Positions 35,187 through 44,916 of a DNA stretch of 48,096 bases are shown one piece after another. Numbering within the stretch: position 1 is the first letter of the stretch; each line of letters opens with the position of its first letter. The notes beneath the pieces were generated by a model, which saw nothing but the letters and a program-made list of their open reading frames with translations, had not been told where the DNA came from and ran no database searches. The stretch lies in assembly GCA_024695415.1 (NCBI GenBank), contig JAILIE010000006.1:1-48096 (forward strand), written 5' to 3'. This stretch comes from Clostridiales bacterium. GTDB taxonomy: Bacteria; Bacillota; Clostridia; Christensenellales; Aristaeellaceae. The position numbers and the translations under genes were made by a program.

Positions 35187-35277
35187 ATGCGGTCAGCGGA
35201 AAGCATTATAGCACAGTGGAAAATGGTTTGCAAGCTCTTTTTCTGCCGGAACGCCATTTCGTTTCCCTGCTTTGTTT

Positions 35278-36600
35278 TCAGGTCTGACGGTGAAGGCTTT
35301 CCCCGTTTGTCCGGATGATTTCCGCGTAATCGTATGCGGAATCTTTCAGGATGCGTTCCTGCGTGCGATAGTCCACATATATCAGGCCAAAGCGCGGATC
35401 GTATCCCTGGGCCCACTCAAAGTTGTCCATGATGGACCAGTACATATATCCGGCGACTGGGATACCTTCATTCACCGCCCGTTCCAGCTGCAGAAGGTGC
35501 CGGTGGACATAGTCGATCCGCTGCGGATCGTGCACCCTGCCGTCCAGCATGACGAAGTCCGTGTTCGACATTCCGTTCTCCGAAATGATCACCGGCAGTC
35601 CGTAGCGCTCATAATGGAAACGCGTGGACCAGTAGATGCAGTCCGGCGTGATCGGCCAGTTCAGGGAATTTCGCGGAAGGCCCGGCCACACCTTCGGATT
35701 CAGTTTCCCGTCCCGGTCGTTCAGGTTCATAGACTGGTAAATGTTATACGCGTAGAAATCCAGCGGCTGGTGGATGATTTTCATGTCTTCCGCGCTCAGC
35801 ACGCCTTCCATGCTTTCCGGGATCCTGCCCAGGACAAGGGGATCCGCCCACAGGGTATTGCTGAAGGTTCCCTGTGCCTCGAAGGTTTTCTTTCTTGCCT
35901 CCTCGATCGCTTCCGGGGTTTCCCCTTCCGGGGTGAAGCACGTTCCGGTCGGGGCGTAGCCGATCTTCAGCGGCTGCGTTGCCGTTTCCCGAAGCGCTTT
36001 CACTGCGCGCCCGTGGGAGAGCATGACAATCCGTACCGCTTCCGGCACCCGTTCCGGAACCTGCTGGAACGGCGCGTGCGCGCCATATTCGTATCCCAGG
36101 CCAAGGAAGCACTGCGGTTCGTTGATCGTAAACCAGTATTTCACCTTTCCGCCCAGTGCCCCGCCCAGCACGCGCGCGTACTCCTCAAAGTGTTCCGGCG
36201 CTTCCGGGCAGAACCATCCGCCCATGTCGTACAGCCACATGGGCAGGTTCCAGTGGAAGATGGTGCACATCGGCGTGATCCCGGTTTCGATCAGCGCGTC
36301 CACCAGATCAGAATAGAACTGCAGCCCCTTCGGGTTTACCTCGTGCGGACGCGGCATCACACGGGGCCAGCTCACCGAAAAGCGGTACGCCTTCAGCCCG
36401 ATCTTCTTCATCAGGGCGACATCTTCCCGGAAGTGGTGATAATGGTCACAGGCAGTCCGCCCGCTCTCGTGATGGGCAATATGCCCGGGATAAAGCGAAT
36501 CCCATATGCCCGCTGTCTTTCCGTCCTCGTTCCAGGCGCCTTCCACCTGGTGCGCGGCGCTCGCGGCGCCCCATAAAAAATCCTTGCTGAACGGCATCAC
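35278..36600 (-). CDS. bglA: GH1 beta-glucosidase
   Basis: FLWGAASAAHQVEGAWNEDGK, FTINEPQCF, PVIISENGMSN. Confidence 0.95.
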   Translation of the reverse strand: MMPFSKDFLWGAASAAHQVEGAWNEDGKTAGIWDSLYPGHIAHHESGRTACDHYHHFREDVALMKKIGLKAYRFSVSWPRVMPRPHEVNPKGLQFYSDLVDALIETGITPMCTIFHWNLPMWLYDMGGWFCPEAPEHFEEYARVLGGALGGKVKYWFTINEPQCFLGLGYEYGAHAPFQQVPERVPEAVRIVMLSHGRAVKALRETATQPLKIGYAPTGTCFTPEGETPEAIEEARKKTFEAQGTFSNTLWADPLVLGRIPESMEGVLSAEDMKIIHQPLDFYAYNIYQSMNLNDRDGKLNPKVWPGLPRNSLNWPITPDCIYWSTRFHYERYGLPVIISENGMSNTDFVMLDGRVHDPQRIDYVHRHLLQLERAVNEGIPVAGYMYWSIMDNFEWAQGYDPRFGLIYVDYRTQERILKDSAYDYAEIIRTNGESLHRQT

Positions 36601-36667
36601 GATATCCTCCGTTTTTTTCTTTTATCAATCCGGTTTTGTCCCGGAAGTTCATCCCTTTCCCCGGTAT

Positions 36668-36696
36668 ATTATTCATTGAAGTTCACTCTAAGTCAA
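36668..36696 (-). promoter_or_regulatory. Promoter of GH1 gene (TTGACT-N17-AATAAT, or N19-TAATAT MerR-like)
   Basis: TTGACTTAGAGTGAACTTCAATGAATAATAT. Confidence 0.6.
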
Positions 36697-36754
36697 CATT
36701 TTCCGGAAAATCCCGGAAAGCGGGCCGCGTGGCTGCCGGCTTTCCTTCCGGCAA

Positions 36755-36783
36755 TTGACGCGGGGAGGGCGGTATGCTATCAT
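36755..36783 (+). promoter_or_regulatory. Promoter TTGACG-N17-TATCAT of GH3 gene
   Basis: Hexamers with 17-bp spacer. Confidence 0.65.
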
Positions 36784-36821
36784 CAGCAAAAGAGATTCCG
36801 GGCAGCAAAGGAGAACAATCC

Positions 36822-38990
36822 ATGACGGAGAAAGATCTGAAAACCCTGCTGGCGTCAATGACCCTGGAGGAAAAAGTGGGACAGCTGGTCCAGTGCAACG
36901 CCGGCCTGTTCATTGAAACCGGCGCCGACATTACCGGGCCGGAAGGTGAAGCGCTGCCCGCGGAGGATCTCTGCCGCGCGATGGGCAGCGTGCTGACCTT
37001 TGAAAACGCCGCCCAGGCGCGCGCGCTGCAGGATATGCACCTGGAAAAGGATCCGAAAAAGATCCCCCTCCTGCTGATGCTGGACGTGATTCACGGCATG
37101 GCCACCACCTACCCGATCCCGCTTGCGATGGGATGCGGCTTTGACGACGACCTGATTGCCGAGTGCGCGGATATGGCCCGGAAGGAAGCCGCCGCGGCCG
37201 GCGTGCACGTCACCTTCAATCCGATGGTGGACACCGCGCGGGACGCCCGCTGGGGCCGTATCCTGGAAACGAATTCCGAGGAGCCGCTGGTCAACAGCCG
37301 CATGGGCGCGGCCCTTGTCCGCGCCACCCAGCGGGACAACCTGGCGGATCCCGGGAATATCGCCTGCTGTGTCAAGCACTACGCCGCCTACGGCGCCGGT
37401 GAGGCCGGCCGCGACTACAACGGTGTGGAGGTATCCGAGCGTTCCCTGCGGGAAACCTATCTCCCCGCCTATAAAGCCTGTGTGGACGCCGGAGCGCGCC
37501 TGGTCATGCCATCCTTCAACGCGCTGAACGGCATCCCCTCCGTCGCCAACAAATGGCTGATGAACCGGGTGCTGCGCGGGGAATGGGGATTCGAAGGCGT
37601 GGTCATCAGCGACTATAACGCGGTGGGCGAACTTGTTGCCCACGGCGTCGCCCGGGATATGAAGGACGCGGTCCGGCTGGCCATGGAAGCCGGCTGCGAC
37701 ATCGATATGGTCGTAAACGCCTACTACACGTACCTCCCGGACCTGGTCCGCGATGGAACGGTCCCGGAGAAGGCGCTGGATGAAGCGGTCATGCGGGTGC
37801 TCCGGCTGAAGAACGAGCTGGGCCTGTTTGAAAACCCGTACCACGGCGCGGACAGTGAGGCGGAAAAGCGCCTGAACCTCTGCCCGGAGCACCGGGAGAT
37901 CGCCCGGCACGCCGCGGAGGAGACCGCCGTATTGCTGAAAAACGAGGGCATCCTGCCCTTCCCGAAGAATCTGAAGTCCGTTGCCCTGATCGGGCCGTTC
38001 GCCGCGGAAACCCGCCTGAACGGCTTCTGGAGCCGTCCCGGGGTGGAAAAGGATACCGTCACCCTGCCGCGAGGCCTCCTGAACCTGCTGCCAGACCTGG
38101 AACTGACCGTGGCCAAAGGCTGCGGCGCGGACCTGGGCGACCGGGACGAAAGCGAAATCACCGCCGCGGCGGAAGCGGCGCGGACAGCTGACGCGGTGAT
38201 TCTCTGCCTGGGCGAGCCGGAAAACGACAGCGGCGAAGGCCGCAGCCGCGCGGACGTCACCCTGCCGGGGCCGCAGTTGGCGCTCGCGCGGGCGGTCATC
38301 ACGGCCAATCCGAATACCGCGGTGCTGCTGTTCAACGGCCGGCCGCTGGTACTGACCGAACTGGCGGAAATCGCCCCGGCTATGCTCGAGATGTGGTATC
38401 CCGGCACGGAAGCCGGCAATGCCGCCGCACGCCTCCTCTTCGGCGACGCGAACCCCTGCGGCCGCCTGTCGGCGGGACTGCCCCGCGCCACCGGCCAGTA
38501 CCCGATGCCCTATAACCGGATGAACACCGGCCGTCCGAAGCCGCAGCCCGACAGCGGCGTCTTTCCCTTCACCAGTTCCTACCTCGACGTGCCGAACCTG
38601 CCGCTCTATTCCTTCGGATACGGGCTGAGCTACACCACCTTCGCCTATGAGAAGCTGGAGCTCAGCCGTGCGGAAATCTCGAAGAAGGATGAGCTCCGGG
38701 TAACGGTGACGGTCCGGAACACCGGAAAGCGCGCCGGAAAGGAAACCGTCCAGCTCTATCTGCGGGACCTTGTGGCCTCCGTGGTCCGTCCCGTCCAGCA
38801 ACTGATCGACTACCGCAAGGTTTCCCTCGCTCCGGGAGAAGCGAAAGACGTCATATTCACGGTGACCGAGAAGCAGCTCCGCTTCTGGAACTTTGACTGC
38901 GAAGAGGTTTCCGAGCCGGGCGAATTCGAGCTGTCCGCCGGATACGCGGACCACCTGCTGCTGACGCGGCGATTTACCCTGACTGACTGA
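36822..38990 (+). CDS. bglX: GH3 beta-glucosidase
   Basis: AAAGGAG SD before MTEKDLKTLLASMTLEEKVGQLVQ; GVVISDYNAVGEL nucleophile region; C-terminal Fn3-like domain. Confidence 0.94.
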   Translation: MTEKDLKTLLASMTLEEKVGQLVQCNAGLFIETGADITGPEGEALPAEDLCRAMGSVLTFENAAQARALQDMHLEKDPKKIPLLLMLDVIHGMATTYPIPLAMGCGFDDDLIAECADMARKEAAAAGVHVTFNPMVDTARDARWGRILETNSEEPLVNSRMGAALVRATQRDNLADPGNIACCVKHYAAYGAGEAGRDYNGVEVSERSLRETYLPAYKACVDAGARLVMPSFNALNGIPSVANKWLMNRVLRGEWGFEGVVISDYNAVGELVAHGVARDMKDAVRLAMEAGCDIDMVVNAYYTYLPDLVRDGTVPEKALDEAVMRVLRLKNELGLFENPYHGADSEAEKRLNLCPEHREIARHAAEETAVLLKNEGILPFPKNLKSVALIGPFAAETRLNGFWSRPGVEKDTVTLPRGLLNLLPDLELTVAKGCGADLGDRDESEITAAAEAARTADAVILCLGEPENDSGEGRSRADVTLPGPQLALARAVITANPNTAVLLFNGRPLVLTELAEIAPAMLEMWYPGTEAGNAAARLLFGDANPCGRLSAGLPRATGQYPMPYNRMNTGRPKPQPDSGVFPFTSSYLDVPNLPLYSFGYGLSYTTFAYEKLELSRAEISKKDELRVTVTVRNTGKRAGKETVQLYLRDLVASVVRPVQQLIDYRKVSLAPGEAKDVIFTVTEKQLRFWNFDCEEVSEPGEFELSAGYADHLLLTRRFTLTD

Positions 38991-39003
38991 CTGTTCCCGG
39001 GAG

Positions 39004-41391
39004 GTGATTCATGTGGACCGGCAGGAGGCGCTTGCCGTCTACGCCGCCCTGCTCCGGAAGGAGCGGGAGGACTGGCTGTACCGGCACGCCCTGAACAAGG
39101 TGCATGTGATCACCCGGATCATGTCTCCTTCCGAAAAAGAGGAATACCTCAAAAGCCGCGCGTTCCAGACCACGCTGTACCAGATCCGGAAACGGGACCG
39201 GGTACTGCAGGGGCTGATCCGCGGAGAACTGGTGCTGTCCCCTCACCGGGCGGAGTTTGAACAGCTCTGTCCGCTGATCCGGGAGGAGGCGGAAGAAGGG
39301 CGGGAGGCCAGCCTTCCCTTCCTGCGCTCCGTGGTCCGCAGCCGGGTGACGCTGAAAAGCGCGCGGAATGCCCTGCTCCTGCTCGCGGAACGGGAGCCCC
39401 GGCGGTTTTTCAGCCGGCAGCGGGGCGCCATGCTGGAGAGGATGGAGGGAAAGGCGGAACAGGCGCTCCGGCACGGGGACCTGGCCCGGCTGATCCACCC
39501 GGAGCAAAAGACGGAGGACATGTTCGCGTTTACGATGCGCGCGCTGTTCCGGCGCGGCCTGCCGATGAACGTCATCACACTGGCGATGCATCCGCTGTCC
39601 GTCCACCAGATGGTGCAGCGGGAACTGACCCGGGAGTATCCGGACCTGGCCTCCTGCGCGCGGGTCTGCCTGCCCTCCGGGGATACGGTATCCGCGCTGG
39701 TCCGCCGGGAGGCGGAGGCGGAAAGCAATGACCTGATCCGCCGCCTGCGGCGGCGTTTCCCGGAGGAGCGGATCCGCTCCATGATCCGGGAAAACCCCAC
39801 CCTGCTCCGCCTGCAGCGTCAGCGGGACGCGGCGCTGGCCAGGGAGCGGAACATCCGCGCCGCGCTGCTGGACGCGGTTCCGGAGCATTACCGGGACCTG
39901 TATCCCCTGGCCCGGCAGATCCGCCGGCATTTCTTCCTGCATCTGGGGCCCACCAACTCCGGTAAGACCTATGAGGGCGTGGAACGGCTCCACGGAGCGC
40001 TGCACGGCATCTATCTCGGTCCGCTGCGCCTGCTGGCCGCGGAGCAGTTCGAGGCCCTGAACCTGGACGATATTCCCTGTTCCCTGGTCACCGGCGAGGA
40101 ACAGATCCTGGTCCCCGGCAGCCGGGTCCAGTCCTCCACCGTCGAGATGGCGGACCTGAAAACCCGGTATGATATCGTGGTGATCGACGAGTGCCAGATG
40201 ATCACGGACCGTGACCGGGGCGGCGCCTGGAGCGCCGCGATCCTCGGCCTGTGCGCGGACGAGATTCACGCCTGCGCGTCCCCGGACGCGGAGGCGCTGC
40301 TGACACGGATAATCACCGAATGCGGGGATGACCTGACCATCGTCCGGCATGAGCGGATGACGAAACTGGAGATGGAGCGGGACGCTTTCCAGTTCCCGAC
40401 CTCCGTCCGTCCGGGGGACGCGCTGATCGTCTTTTCCAAGGCCCGGGTGCATGCCGTCGCCGCTGAGCTGCGCGGCCGGGGCGTCCGGGTATCCCTGATC
40501 TACGGCGCGCTGCCGCCGGACGTGCGCCGGAACCAGGCGGAACGCTTCCACCGCGGGGAAACCGACGTCGTCGTTTCCACGGACGCCATCGCCATGGGCA
40601 TGAACCTGCCCATCGAACGGGTGGTGTTCCTGGAATCGGAAAAGTACGACGGGGATATCACGCGGACGCTGACCGACGCGGAAATCAAGCAGATCGCGGG
40701 CCGGGCCGGCCGTTACGGTATGTACGACACCGGCTACGTCAACGCCTTCGGTTTCCGGAGCCTGGTCGCCCAGGCGCTCGGAAAACCGCTTCCTCCGCTG
40801 ACCGAGGCCGTAATCCGTTTTCCGGAATCCCTGCTCGGCATTCCTCTGCCCCTGAGCCAGATTATCGAGCAGTGGCTGTCCATGCAGGACAAAGGCTGCT
40901 TCTCCAAAGCCTCCGCGGCGCGTATGGCCGCGCTGACCGCCATGATGGAAACCCGCAGCACCGACAAGTCGCTCCTCTATCGTTTCCTGTGCATTCCCTT
41001 TGACGAGACGGATCCGGACCTGCTGGCCCGGTGGAAGGAAATGTACCACGCGGAATGCCTGCACGAGCACCTGGACGTGCTGCCCCAGATGCCGGAAATC
41101 CGGAACCCCGAGGACTGCACCATCCTGATGCTGGACGCGCTGGAGGCGGATTACCGCCGGTGCGACCTGTACTATAACTATTCCCGGCTGTTCCTGGAAA
41201 ACCCGGACAGCGTCCTGGCGGAAATCCAGCGGCGGAAAGACCTGATTTCCCAGGGGATTGTGCACATCCTCTCCACCCAGAAACTGCAGCAGAAAACCTG
41301 CCGCTCCTGCAAGCGGCGGCTTCCCTGGAACTGGCCCTACAAGCTGTGCGACAGCTGCTGGCGCCGGTATCATTTCACAAGAATCCGGTAA
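39004..41391 (+). CDS. SUV3-like DExH RNA helicase with about 310-aa N-terminal extension and C-terminal zinc-finger-like tail
   Basis: HLGPTNSGKTYEGVERL, GIYLGPLRLLAAEQFEALN, CSLVTGEEQ, STVEMADL, VVIDECQMITDRDRGGAWSAAILGL, QIAGRAGRYG; CRSCKRRLPWNWPYKLCDSC; GTG 39013 may be the true start. Confidence 0.88.
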   Translation: MIHVDRQEALAVYAALLRKEREDWLYRHALNKVHVITRIMSPSEKEEYLKSRAFQTTLYQIRKRDRVLQGLIRGELVLSPHRAEFEQLCPLIREEAEEGREASLPFLRSVVRSRVTLKSARNALLLLAEREPRRFFSRQRGAMLERMEGKAEQALRHGDLARLIHPEQKTEDMFAFTMRALFRRGLPMNVITLAMHPLSVHQMVQRELTREYPDLASCARVCLPSGDTVSALVRREAEAESNDLIRRLRRRFPEERIRSMIRENPTLLRLQRQRDAALARERNIRAALLDAVPEHYRDLYPLARQIRRHFFLHLGPTNSGKTYEGVERLHGALHGIYLGPLRLLAAEQFEALNLDDIPCSLVTGEEQILVPGSRVQSSTVEMADLKTRYDIVVIDECQMITDRDRGGAWSAAILGLCADEIHACASPDAEALLTRIITECGDDLTIVRHERMTKLEMERDAFQFPTSVRPGDALIVFSKARVHAVAAELRGRGVRVSLIYGALPPDVRRNQAERFHRGETDVVVSTDAIAMGMNLPIERVVFLESEKYDGDITRTLTDAEIKQIAGRAGRYGMYDTGYVNAFGFRSLVAQALGKPLPPLTEAVIRFPESLLGIPLPLSQIIEQWLSMQDKGCFSKASAARMAALTAMMETRSTDKSLLYRFLCIPFDETDPDLLARWKEMYHAECLHEHLDVLPQMPEIRNPEDCTILMLDALEADYRRCDLYYNYSRLFLENPDSVLAEIQRRKDLISQGIVHILSTQKLQQKTCRSCKRRLPWNWPYKLCDSCWRRYHFTRIR

Positions 41392-41406
41392 AGGAGTTGA
41401 AAGACA

Positions 41407-42162
41407 ATGAAAATGATTTCCTGGAACGTCAACGGCCTGCGTGCGGTCATGGGCAAGGGCTTTATGGACACCTTCCGCGACCTGGACGCGGATATCTTCT
41501 GCCTGCAGGAGACCAAGCTCCAGGCCGGCCAGATCATAATGGACCTGCCGGGATACCATCAGTACTGGAACTACGCGGAAAAGAAAGGATATTCGGGCAC
41601 CGCGGTTTTCTGCCGCCGGGAACCGCTGTCCGTCCGGTACGGCATCGGGATCGACGAGTTCGACCACGAAGGCCGGGTCATCACCCTGGAATTTGAGGAT
41701 TTCTTCTTCATCACCGTCTATACCCCGAACTCCCAGGACGGGCTGGCCCGCCTTCCCTGGCGGATGGCCTGGGAGGATGCCTTCCTCGGCTACCTGAAGC
41801 AGCTGGACGCCGAAAAGCCGCTGGTTTTCTGCGGGGACCTGAACGTGGCGCACAAGGAAATCGACCTGAAGAACCCGAAGACGAACACACAAAACGCCGG
41901 ATTTACCCCGGAGGAGCGCGCCAAGATGACAGCGCTCCTGGAAAGCGGGTTCATCGACACCTTCCGCTTTTTCTGGCCGGACCGGAAGGATATCTACAGC
42001 TGGTGGAGCTACCGTTTCCATGCCCGCGAGCGGAACACCGGCTGGCGTATCGACTACTTCATCGCGTCCGACCGGCTGAAGGACCGGCTGGAGGCCGCCG
42101 AAATCCACACGGAGATCTACGGATCCGACCACTGCCCGGTGGAACTGCGGATGAAGGATTGA
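41407..42162 (+). CDS. xth: Exodeoxyribonuclease III
   Basis: [50 protein letters not shown]. Confidence 0.96.
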   Translation: MKMISWNVNGLRAVMGKGFMDTFRDLDADIFCLQETKLQAGQIIMDLPGYHQYWNYAEKKGYSGTAVFCRREPLSVRYGIGIDEFDHEGRVITLEFEDFFFITVYTPNSQDGLARLPWRMAWEDAFLGYLKQLDAEKPLVFCGDLNVAHKEIDLKNPKTNTQNAGFTPEERAKMTALLESGFIDTFRFFWPDRKDIYSWWSYRFHARERNTGWRIDYFIASDRLKDRLEAAEIHTEIYGSDHCPVELRMKD

Positions 42163-42275
42163 TTTCCTCCCCCGGCGCGGAAACGTTGCGCAAACCGGAA
42201 AACTGCGTTACAATATTTGGCACCGGCAATTGTGCTGAATAAATGACCTTTTTCATGTGAAGGAAGCGGAAACGT

Positions 42276-43571
42276 ATGACGGAAGAGAGAAAAGCGGCGG
42301 AGCGCCTGATCTTCAGGCTGATCGTCTGCGTCATCGTGCTCGTCGCGGGGTCCTGGCTGATTCCCCAGGTGTGGGATAAGCTGTCCCCGTTTATCATCGC
42401 CATTCCGCTGGCCGCCATGGTCCAGCCGGTCATCACTTTCCTCTATGACAAAATCAAGCTGAATAGAAGCATTTCTTCCCTGCTGTACGTCCTGCTGATC
42501 CTGGGCCTCCTCTTCGGCCTGATCTTCTGGCTGGGCGGTATGCTGGCCTCCCAGATCCCGAATGTGGTAGAACAGGCCAGCAGCCTTCTGAACCAGACCG
42601 CAGGGGCGGTCAGCACGGAAATCGAGAACCTCCTTCGGAGCGCGTCGGACGTCGTCAATCCGAAAATTGTCGAGTCCGTCCGTTCCGCGCTGAACGGTAT
42701 TCCCGGCCAGTTCGCCGACTGGGGAAAAAGCCTGGTCGGCTATGTCGGCAAGGCGTCCATCAGCCTGGCCACGGGCATGCCTTACGGCCTGATTTACACC
42801 AGCTTCCTGGCCATGGCGCTGTACTTCGTTACCAAGGACTATCCGAACATCCGCAGCTACCTGCCCGGCGGAAAGCGCCGCAAGCAGGACAGCAACACCA
42901 CCCAGCTGACGAACTCCGCCATCCGGAGCATGGTCGGCTACCTGAAGGTACAGGGCATTTTCTCCCTGATGGTGTTCGTGGTCAGCTGGATCTACCTGGC
43001 CTGCTTCCGGTTTGAGTTTTCAGGCGCCATCGCCTTCCTGGCGGGCATCATGGAAATGGTCCCGATGGTCGGCAGCGGCTTCCTTTACGTGGTGCTGGGC
43101 ATCGTCTTCCTGCTGACCGGCAGCACTCCCGCGGGTATCCAGGTGCTGATCCTGACCGGCGTGCTGCAGCTGCTGCGCCGTCTGCTGGAGCCCAAGATCA
43201 TGTCCAACAACATCGGCATTACGCCCCTGCAGAGCCTGATCGGCATGTTCGCCGGCATGCGCTTCGGCGGCATCCTCGGCCTGATCGGCGGCCCGGTGCT
43301 GATGTCCGTGCTCGTCGGCGCGTTCCACGGCCGGGTGTTCGAATCCATCCGGCAGGATTTCCGGCTGATCGTCGCCTGGTTCCGCCGCCGCTGGGCGCCG
43401 GCTGTGCCGGAAGGACCCGCCGCGCCGGAACCCCCTGCCCCGGCTTCTGATCCGGTTTCCCCGCCTCCCGTGGAGAGTCCCGAAAAAAAGGAACCCGGAA
43501 AGGGCAAACCGGCCTGGGTGAAAAGGCTCCGGGCAGACAAAGACAAAAAGTCAGGAAGTGATCCTTCATGA
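42276..43571 (+). CDS. AI-2E family transporter
   Basis: Multi-TM, MEMVPMVGSGFLYVVLGIVFLLTGS, basic Pro-rich C-tail. Confidence 0.88.
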   Translation: MTEERKAAERLIFRLIVCVIVLVAGSWLIPQVWDKLSPFIIAIPLAAMVQPVITFLYDKIKLNRSISSLLYVLLILGLLFGLIFWLGGMLASQIPNVVEQASSLLNQTAGAVSTEIENLLRSASDVVNPKIVESVRSALNGIPGQFADWGKSLVGYVGKASISLATGMPYGLIYTSFLAMALYFVTKDYPNIRSYLPGGKRRKQDSNTTQLTNSAIRSMVGYLKVQGIFSLMVFVVSWIYLACFRFEFSGAIAFLAGIMEMVPMVGSGFLYVVLGIVFLLTGSTPAGIQVLILTGVLQLLRRLLEPKIMSNNIGITPLQSLIGMFAGMRFGGILGLIGGPVLMSVLVGAFHGRVFESIRQDFRLIVAWFRRRWAPAVPEGPAAPEPPAPASDPVSPPPVESPEKKEPGKGKPAWVKRLRADKDKKSGSDPS

Positions 43572-44737
43572 GTGAAAATACCCCGCAGGCCGCCGAACAG
43601 CCGGCAGCGGTCATGGATCCGGGTTCCGCCGCAAAGGACCGGAACCGGGTCATTATCCGGACCAGCGTCATCGGCATCCTGACCAATGTGTTCCTTGCGG
43701 CTTTCAAGGCCGCGGTCGGCCTCCTTTCCCATTCCATCGCGGTCCTGCTGGACGCGGTAAACAACCTGTCAGACGCGCTTTCCTCGGTGATCACGATCAT
43801 CGGAACCCGCCTGGCCGGCCGGGCGCCGGACCGGAAGCATCCCCTTGGCCACGGGCGGATCGAATACATCAGCGCGATGATCGTAGCCGCTATCGTCCTG
43901 TATGCCGGCGTCACCTCCCTGGTAGAATCCGTCAAGAAAATCATCACGCCGGAGGCCGCGGATTATTCCACGATCTCGCTGATCATCATCTCCGTGGCGA
44001 TTCCGGTCAAGCTGATTCTCGGGCACTACGTCAAATCCATGGGCAAAAAGGTAAATTCCGACGCGTTGATCGCGTCCGGATCGGACGCCTGGTTTGACGC
44101 GATCCTTTCCGCCTCCGTCCTGGCCTCGGCGATCATCTTCCTGATCACCGGCGTATCGCTGGAAGCATGGGTGGGCGCCCTGATTTCCGCCTTCATCATC
44201 CGCGCCGGTATCGAAATGATGAAGGATACCATCAGCGAGATCCTCGGCCGCCGGGCGGATCCGGAGGTTACATCCGCGGTCCGGCGTCTCCTGACCGATG
44301 AGCCGGAAATCCTCGGCGCCTATGACCTGATCCTGCATAACTACGGCCCGAACCGGAACTACGCCTCCGTTCACGTGGAACTGGCGGATACGATGACCGT
44401 GGAGGAAGTCGACCGGCTGACCCGCCGGGTGGAGGAACGGGTCTACCGGGAAACCGGCGTAATCCTGACCGGCGTCGGCGTCTACTCGCGCAATACCAGG
44501 GATGACGAGGCGGCCCGCATCCGCAACCGTGTGCAGCAGATGGTCCTGGAGCATGACTGGGCGCTGCAGCTGCACGGCTTCCACGCGGATCCCGCGGAAA
44601 AGACCATGCGCTTTGACGTGGTAATCAGTTTTGACATTTCCCCGAAGGAGGGGCTGGAAATCCTGTACCGGGAGATCGGGGAAGCGTTCCCGGATTATAC
44701 GGTCCGGATCGTTCCGGACGCAGATATCGCGGACTGA
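43568..44737 (+). CDS. Cation diffusion facilitator family transporter
   Basis: SHSIAVLLDAVNNLSDALSSVIT, DRKHPLGHGRIEYISAM; ATGA overlap with upstream gene. Confidence 0.94.
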   Translation: MSENTPQAAEQPAAVMDPGSAAKDRNRVIIRTSVIGILTNVFLAAFKAAVGLLSHSIAVLLDAVNNLSDALSSVITIIGTRLAGRAPDRKHPLGHGRIEYISAMIVAAIVLYAGVTSLVESVKKIITPEAADYSTISLIIISVAIPVKLILGHYVKSMGKKVNSDALIASGSDAWFDAILSASVLASAIIFLITGVSLEAWVGALISAFIIRAGIEMMKDTISEILGRRADPEVTSAVRRLLTDEPEILGAYDLILHNYGPNRNYASVHVELADTMTVEEVDRLTRRVEERVYRETGVILTGVGVYSRNTRDDEAARIRNRVQQMVLEHDWALQLHGFHADPAEKTMRFDVVISFDISPKEGLEILYREIGEAFPDYTVRIVPDADIAD

Positions 44738-44760
44738 CGGATTTTCGCCCTTTTCCGGAT

Positions 44761-44797
44761 TCCCCCGTTTGCAACACGGGGGATTTTTTGGTATACT
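44761..44797 (+). promoter_or_regulatory. Terminator hairpin with overlapping promoter
   Basis: TCCCCCGT-N7-ACGGGGGATTTTTT; -35 TTGCAA in the loop, 17 bp from TATACT. Confidence 0.65.
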
Positions 44798-44916
44798 AGA
44801 TTGAAAAAGATTTGGCCTGATTCCAGGTTGTCCGCAACCTGGCCGGCCCACCGGAGGAACCGCGCATTCCTTCCTTTCCTCCGGCCGCGGGCGGATCATG
44901 AACGGAGAGGAACAGG

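Noticed and set aside
38974-42132. 1052-aa minus-strand ORF opposite GH3 end, SUV3-like helicase and ExoIII
   Set aside because: Shadow ORF from high GC and codon bias; the plus strand carries clear protein families with SDs. The same applies to 36855..38954 (-), 35272..36576 (+) and 2253..3578 (-).
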